Below are positions 30,877 to 33,739 of a stretch of 33,739 nucleotides of DNA, piece by piece. The notes under the pieces are model-generated. The model saw nothing but the letters and a program-made list of their open reading frames with translations, did not search any database and was not told the DNA's origin. The position numbers and the translations under genes were made by a program. Origin of the DNA: Acidobacteriota bacterium. Its GTDB lineage: Bacteria; Acidobacteriota; Vicinamibacteria; Fen-336. Each line of letters starts with the position of its first letter. Within the stretch, counting starts at the first letter, position 1. The DNA lies in the NCBI GenBank assembly GCA_003222275.1, contig QHVJ01000030.1, positions 1-33,739 of the forward strand. Reading direction: 5' to 3'.

Positions 30877-33507
30877 ATGGACGAGAAGAGCCGCCGGGCC
30901 GAGTTGCGCCCGGCGGCGAGCAGCGGGGTCGTCGGCGCCTTCGCGGAGGGCGACGCCCTCATCGGCTGCGGGCGTGCGCCGGAGGCGGTGGCCCTCCTGA
31001 CCCGGGCCTTGCTGAGGCGGCCGGTGGGAGCCGACGAGGAGGCGCGGCTGCGGGTGCTGCGCGGCCATGCGCTGTGGCTTTCGGGGCGCGTGCGGCCCGG
31101 GCAGGCCGAGGTCCGACGAGGCTTGAGCCGGGCCACCGAGCCACTCACGCGGGCGCGCGCGCTGGAGACGCTCGGCCTGCTCTCCTGGAAGGCCCAGGAT
31201 CTGGAGGACGCGCGGCGCCTGCTCGACGAGGCCCTGCGGATCTACGAAGCGCACGGCTCCGTGGAGGGGGTCGCCCGCGCCCTGGAAAAGGAAGCGGGCG
31301 TGCTCCGCGACGCCGGCCGGCTCTCCGAGGCGCTACGGCTCCAGGAGCGGCGGTTGTCGCTCGTCTCTACGCTCGGCCGCGTCGAAGACGTCGCGCTCGC
31401 GCGGGCGGACCGGGGGAGCCTGCTCGCCTCGCTCGGCCGGTGGCAGGAAGCACGCGTCGAGCTGGAGGCGGCGGCGGCGCTCGTCCGGGAGCCGGCCGAT
31501 CCGAGGTGGTCCGCGCGCTCGGCAGTGGCGCGGGCGGCGGTACACCTGGCGACCGGTGAGCTGGCGTCCGCGCGCTCCGCGCTCGAGCGCGTCCGGCAAG
31601 CGGACGCCCACGGGGATCCCCGCGCATCGGGCGAGACGCTGCTCGTGACCGCCGACCTCCACCTCGCCGCCGGCGACCCGCGCGCCTCCGAGGCGGCCGC
31701 GGTCGAGGCGCTCGGACTGTTCGGCGCCGCGCGCGACCGGGGCGGGGAGTGCCGCAGCCGCGTGCGGCGGGTCCACGCCCTCCTCGCCCTCGGGCGGTCG
31801 GGGGAGGCCGTGGGGGAGGGCCGCCGGGCCGTGCGGACCGCGCCCACCTCCCGGTCGGACCTCCTCGCGCTCTCGCACATCGCGCTCGGCCGGGCACTCC
31901 TGCGCAACCGATCCGGCGAGGCCCGGGTCGTCTTCGAGCGCGCCCTCGCCTGCGCGGACGGCCGTCCGGTTTTCGAGCACGCGGCCCGTCTGGGCCGCGC
32001 TCTCTGCGAAGGCGCGGGGCGCGACCATCCCGAAGTGCGCGGCGCGCTCGCGGGCCTCGAGGCCTGGGGCGACCAGCGCGTGCTCGCGGATTGTCTCGCC
32101 GAGGTCCGCGTGAGCATGGGTCTCGGCCTGGTCGCCGAGGGCTCCTCGGGCCTCGTGCCGCCGACGGAATGGCGCGGGGCGGCGATCATGGTGGACGCGG
32201 CGGTGGCGCTCGCCGGTCCCGGAGACTGGCCGGCGCGGTGGGCGGCCGCGGTGAGGGCGCTGCGGCCGGCGATGCCGTGGTGGCGGGCCGCCCTCGTCGA
32301 GCGGCGAGGCTGGCTGGTGATGACGGAAGCCGGCGCCGAGCCCCTGCCTGAATCCCATCCCGCGCGGGCCATTGCCGGCGACCACACCTCACCTTCCATC
32401 CTCGACCTTGCGCTGGTGGCGCCGATCGACGCCGGGCGCACGCTATACCTCGACCGTCGCGACGGACAGCCCGGTTTCTCGGAGGGCGAGTTGGCGCTCG
32501 CGAGCGAGCTGGCCCGCCTGCTGGCGGCCCATCCCTCCGACGAGGGCGCCCCCGCCGGCGATACCGTCGGCTTTCCGGGCCTGGTGGCCGCGTGCCCAGC
32601 CATGATCGAGCTGCTGCGGACGGTGGCCCGGGTCGCCCTCTCCGACTCGGCCGTCCATCTGCACGGGGAGACCGGCACCGGCAAGGAGCGCATCGCCGAG
32701 GCGCTCCATCGCCAGTCGGGGCGCCGGGGGAGTTTCGTCGCCGTCAACGCGTCGTCCCTGACCGACGAGCTCTTCGAATCGGAGATGTGCGGCCACGTCA
32801 AGGGCGCCTTCACGAGCGCCGTGGCGGATCGCGCGGGCCACCTGGCCGAGGCGGAAGGCGGGACGCTCTTCCTCGACGAGGTGACGGACCTCAGCCCGCG
32901 CGCCCAGGGCAAGCTCCTGCGCCTGCTCCAGGAGAAGGAGTACCGACGGCTCGGCGAGTCCCGGCCGCGGAAGGCCGACGTCCGGTTCCTCACCGCCGCC
33001 AACGTGACGCTGGAGGAGCGTGCCGCCGTCGGTGAGCTGCGCAAGGACCTCATGTACCGGCTCAACCGCATCGTCCTCACCCTGCCGCCTCTGCGCGAGC
33101 GGGGCGCGGACATCGCGCTTTTGGCTCGTCACGTGCTGAGGGCGGAGGCGGCCAAGGCCGGCGTGCCCGCGCCGTCGCTGCCCGCCGATGTCATCCGCGC
33201 CCTCGAAGGTTATTCGTGGCCGGGAAACGTACGGGAGCTGGAGAACGAGATGGGCCGGATCGTGCTGCGGGCGGGCCGCGCGCCGGTGAGACGCGAGCAC
33301 CTCTCGCCGGCGCTGCTCGGTCCGCCCGCCGACGCCGGGGCGCCGCTGAAGCACGCGGTCTTCGCCTTCGAGCGCGAGCACATCGCGCGGGCCCTCGCCC
33401 GCCACGGCGGCAACCGCGCGCGCACCGCCTGCTCGCTCGGGCTCACCCGCCAGGCGCTGGTGGCGAAGATCAGTCGGCTGGGGATCTCGGCCGCTCCCCC
33501 TCGGTGA
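30877..33507 (+). CDS. Sigma-54-type transcriptional regulator: TPR array, GAF-like, AAA+, Fis helix-turn-helix
   Basis: 876 residues. Residues about 20-400 are TPR-like helical repeats (ALETLGLLSWKAQDLEDARR, ALEKEAGVLRDAGRLSEAL, LARADRGSLLASLGRWQEA). About 430-565 resembles a GAF domain. The AAA+ module has Walker A GETGTGKE (about 595), Walker B GGTLFLDEV (about 663) and arginine-finger region LRKDLMYRLN, then SWPGNVRELENE. The C-terminal Fis-type HTH is NRARTACSLGLTRQALVAKI. The sigma-54 contact loop reads GAFTSA (about 642) in place of GAFTGA, so contact may be altered. There is no receiver domain, so control is probably by ligand or protein binding to the TPR/GAF part. ATG 30877 is preferred over ATG 30871 because AAGGAGG ends 6 bases before it. 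Confidence 0.9.
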   Translation: MDEKSRRAELRPAASSGVVGAFAEGDALIGCGRAPEAVALLTRALLRRPVGADEEARLRVLRGHALWLSGRVRPGQAEVRRGLSRATEPLTRARALETLGLLSWKAQDLEDARRLLDEALRIYEAHGSVEGVARALEKEAGVLRDAGRLSEALRLQERRLSLVSTLGRVEDVALARADRGSLLASLGRWQEARVELEAAAALVREPADPRWSARSAVARAAVHLATGELASARSALERVRQADAHGDPRASGETLLVTADLHLAAGDPRASEAAAVEALGLFGAARDRGGECRSRVRRVHALLALGRSGEAVGEGRRAVRTAPTSRSDLLALSHIALGRALLRNRSGEARVVFERALACADGRPVFEHAARLGRALCEGAGRDHPEVRGALAGLEAWGDQRVLADCLAEVRVSMGLGLVAEGSSGLVPPTEWRGAAIMVDAAVALAGPGDWPARWAAAVRALRPAMPWWRAALVERRGWLVMTEAGAEPLPESHPARAIAGDHTSPSILDLALVAPIDAGRTLYLDRRDGQPGFSEGELALASELARLLAAHPSDEGAPAGDTVGFPGLVAACPAMIELLRTVARVALSDSAVHLHGETGTGKERIAEALHRQSGRRGSFVAVNASSLTDELFESEMCGHVKGAFTSAVADRAGHLAEAEGGTLFLDEVTDLSPRAQGKLLRLLQEKEYRRLGESRPRKADVRFLTAANVTLEERAAVGELRKDLMYRLNRIVLTLPPLRERGADIALLARHVLRAEAAKAGVPAPSLPADVIRALEGYSWPGNVRELENEMGRIVLRAGRAPVRREHLSPALLGPPADAGAPLKHAVFAFEREHIARALARHGGNRARTACSLGLTRQALVAKISRLGISAAPPR

Positions 33508-33739
33508 CGAGAGCGACGTGCAGGCGCCGCACCGCCTCGGGCACGTCCTTCTCCGCGAGGAGGACACTGATGCGGAAGCTCGACGTGGATGCCCCGAGCA
33601 CCGTTGCGCCCATCGACGACAGCGTCTCCAGGGCACGGCGGAGGTTCGCGAATCGGGCGTTGATCCCCGCCCCGATGGCCGAGACGGCGCCCACGCCCTC
33701 GCGCAGCGTGGCCCGCGTCGCGAACCGCGCGGCGAGGTC
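33470..33739 (-). CDS. lysC: Aspartate kinase, C-terminal ACT region only (cut by window edge)
   Basis: The last 89 residues of the gene, reading from DLAARFATRATLREG at the window edge. GAVSAIGAGINARFANLRRA, ALETLSSMGATVLGASTSSF and RISVLLAEKDVPEAVRRLHV are the ACT-domain elements that bind lysine/threonine and end aspartokinases. The catalytic domain is outside the window. An ACT-containing homoserine dehydrogenase is less likely because of the STSSFRISVL pattern. The 3' end overlaps the end of the convergent regulator gene by 38 bases. Confidence 0.85.
   Translation of the reverse strand, partial: DLAARFATRATLREGVGAVSAIGAGINARFANLRRALETLSSMGATVLGASTSSFRISVLLAEKDVPEAVRRLHVALVTEGERPRSPAD

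Overview
The window is a G+C-rich (well over 60% by eye) chromosomal stretch of a bacterium with an outer membrane. It has a BamD-like tetratricopeptide lipoprotein, a periplasmic-type LysM protein, a bactofilin, an HrcA-controlled DnaK system, a sigma-54-type activator and many GTG/TTG starts joined by 4-base stop/start overlaps. This mixture suits a deep-branching Gram-negative lineage (NC10/Methylomirabilota, Rokubacteria or a deltaproteobacterial group). No rRNA is present to settle it, so the taxonomy is a low-confidence inference. Most of the content is housekeeping. I see no phage, insertion sequence, CRISPR array or resistance island.

Layout. 1-871: 3' part of a branched-chain aminotransferase. 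1024-3125: a soluble Ser/Thr kinase with a zinc ribbon, divergent from a DUF3810-type membrane protein with an HExxH motif. 12693 down to 3205 (minus strand): one long operon hrcA-grpE-dnaK-dnaJ-prmA-rsmE-membrane spermidine-synthase-like fusion, with a good sigma-70 promoter upstream. 16020 down to 12902: bactofilin, aldehyde dehydrogenase and alanine dehydrogenase. 16044-16400: a tandem array of an intergenic repeat, followed by tRNA-Gly(CCC). 19033 down to 16612: sugar-nucleotide pair (nucleotidyltransferase, phosphomannomutase), divergent from pgsA. 20860 down to 19724: LysM protein. 27509 down to 21037: eight closely packed genes def-fmt-rsmB-PASTA-rpe-thioesterase-epimerase-BamD-like, linking translation initiation and rRNA modification to carbon metabolism and envelope functions. 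27563-29056: a secreted Asp-box (sialidase-like) protein. 30372 down to 29194: aroC. 30877-33507: a TPR-GAF-AAA+-Fis regulator. 33470-33739: the C-terminal end of aspartate kinase.

The most unusual material is not a gene. It is a family of two-hairpin intergenic repeats. Its second hairpin always has an NTGAA five-base loop, and its stem sequence changes in a mostly compensatory way between copies. I count eleven such hairpins at six loci, in both orientations. Five are in a tandem array of about 76-80 bp period next to the tRNA gene. One has landed on the end of rsmB, so that the last residues and the stop codon of RsmB lie inside the element. The other point of interest is a stand-alone membrane PASTA protein sitting in the locus position that prpC-prkC-rsgA occupies in Gram-positive def-fmt-rsmB...rpe clusters.
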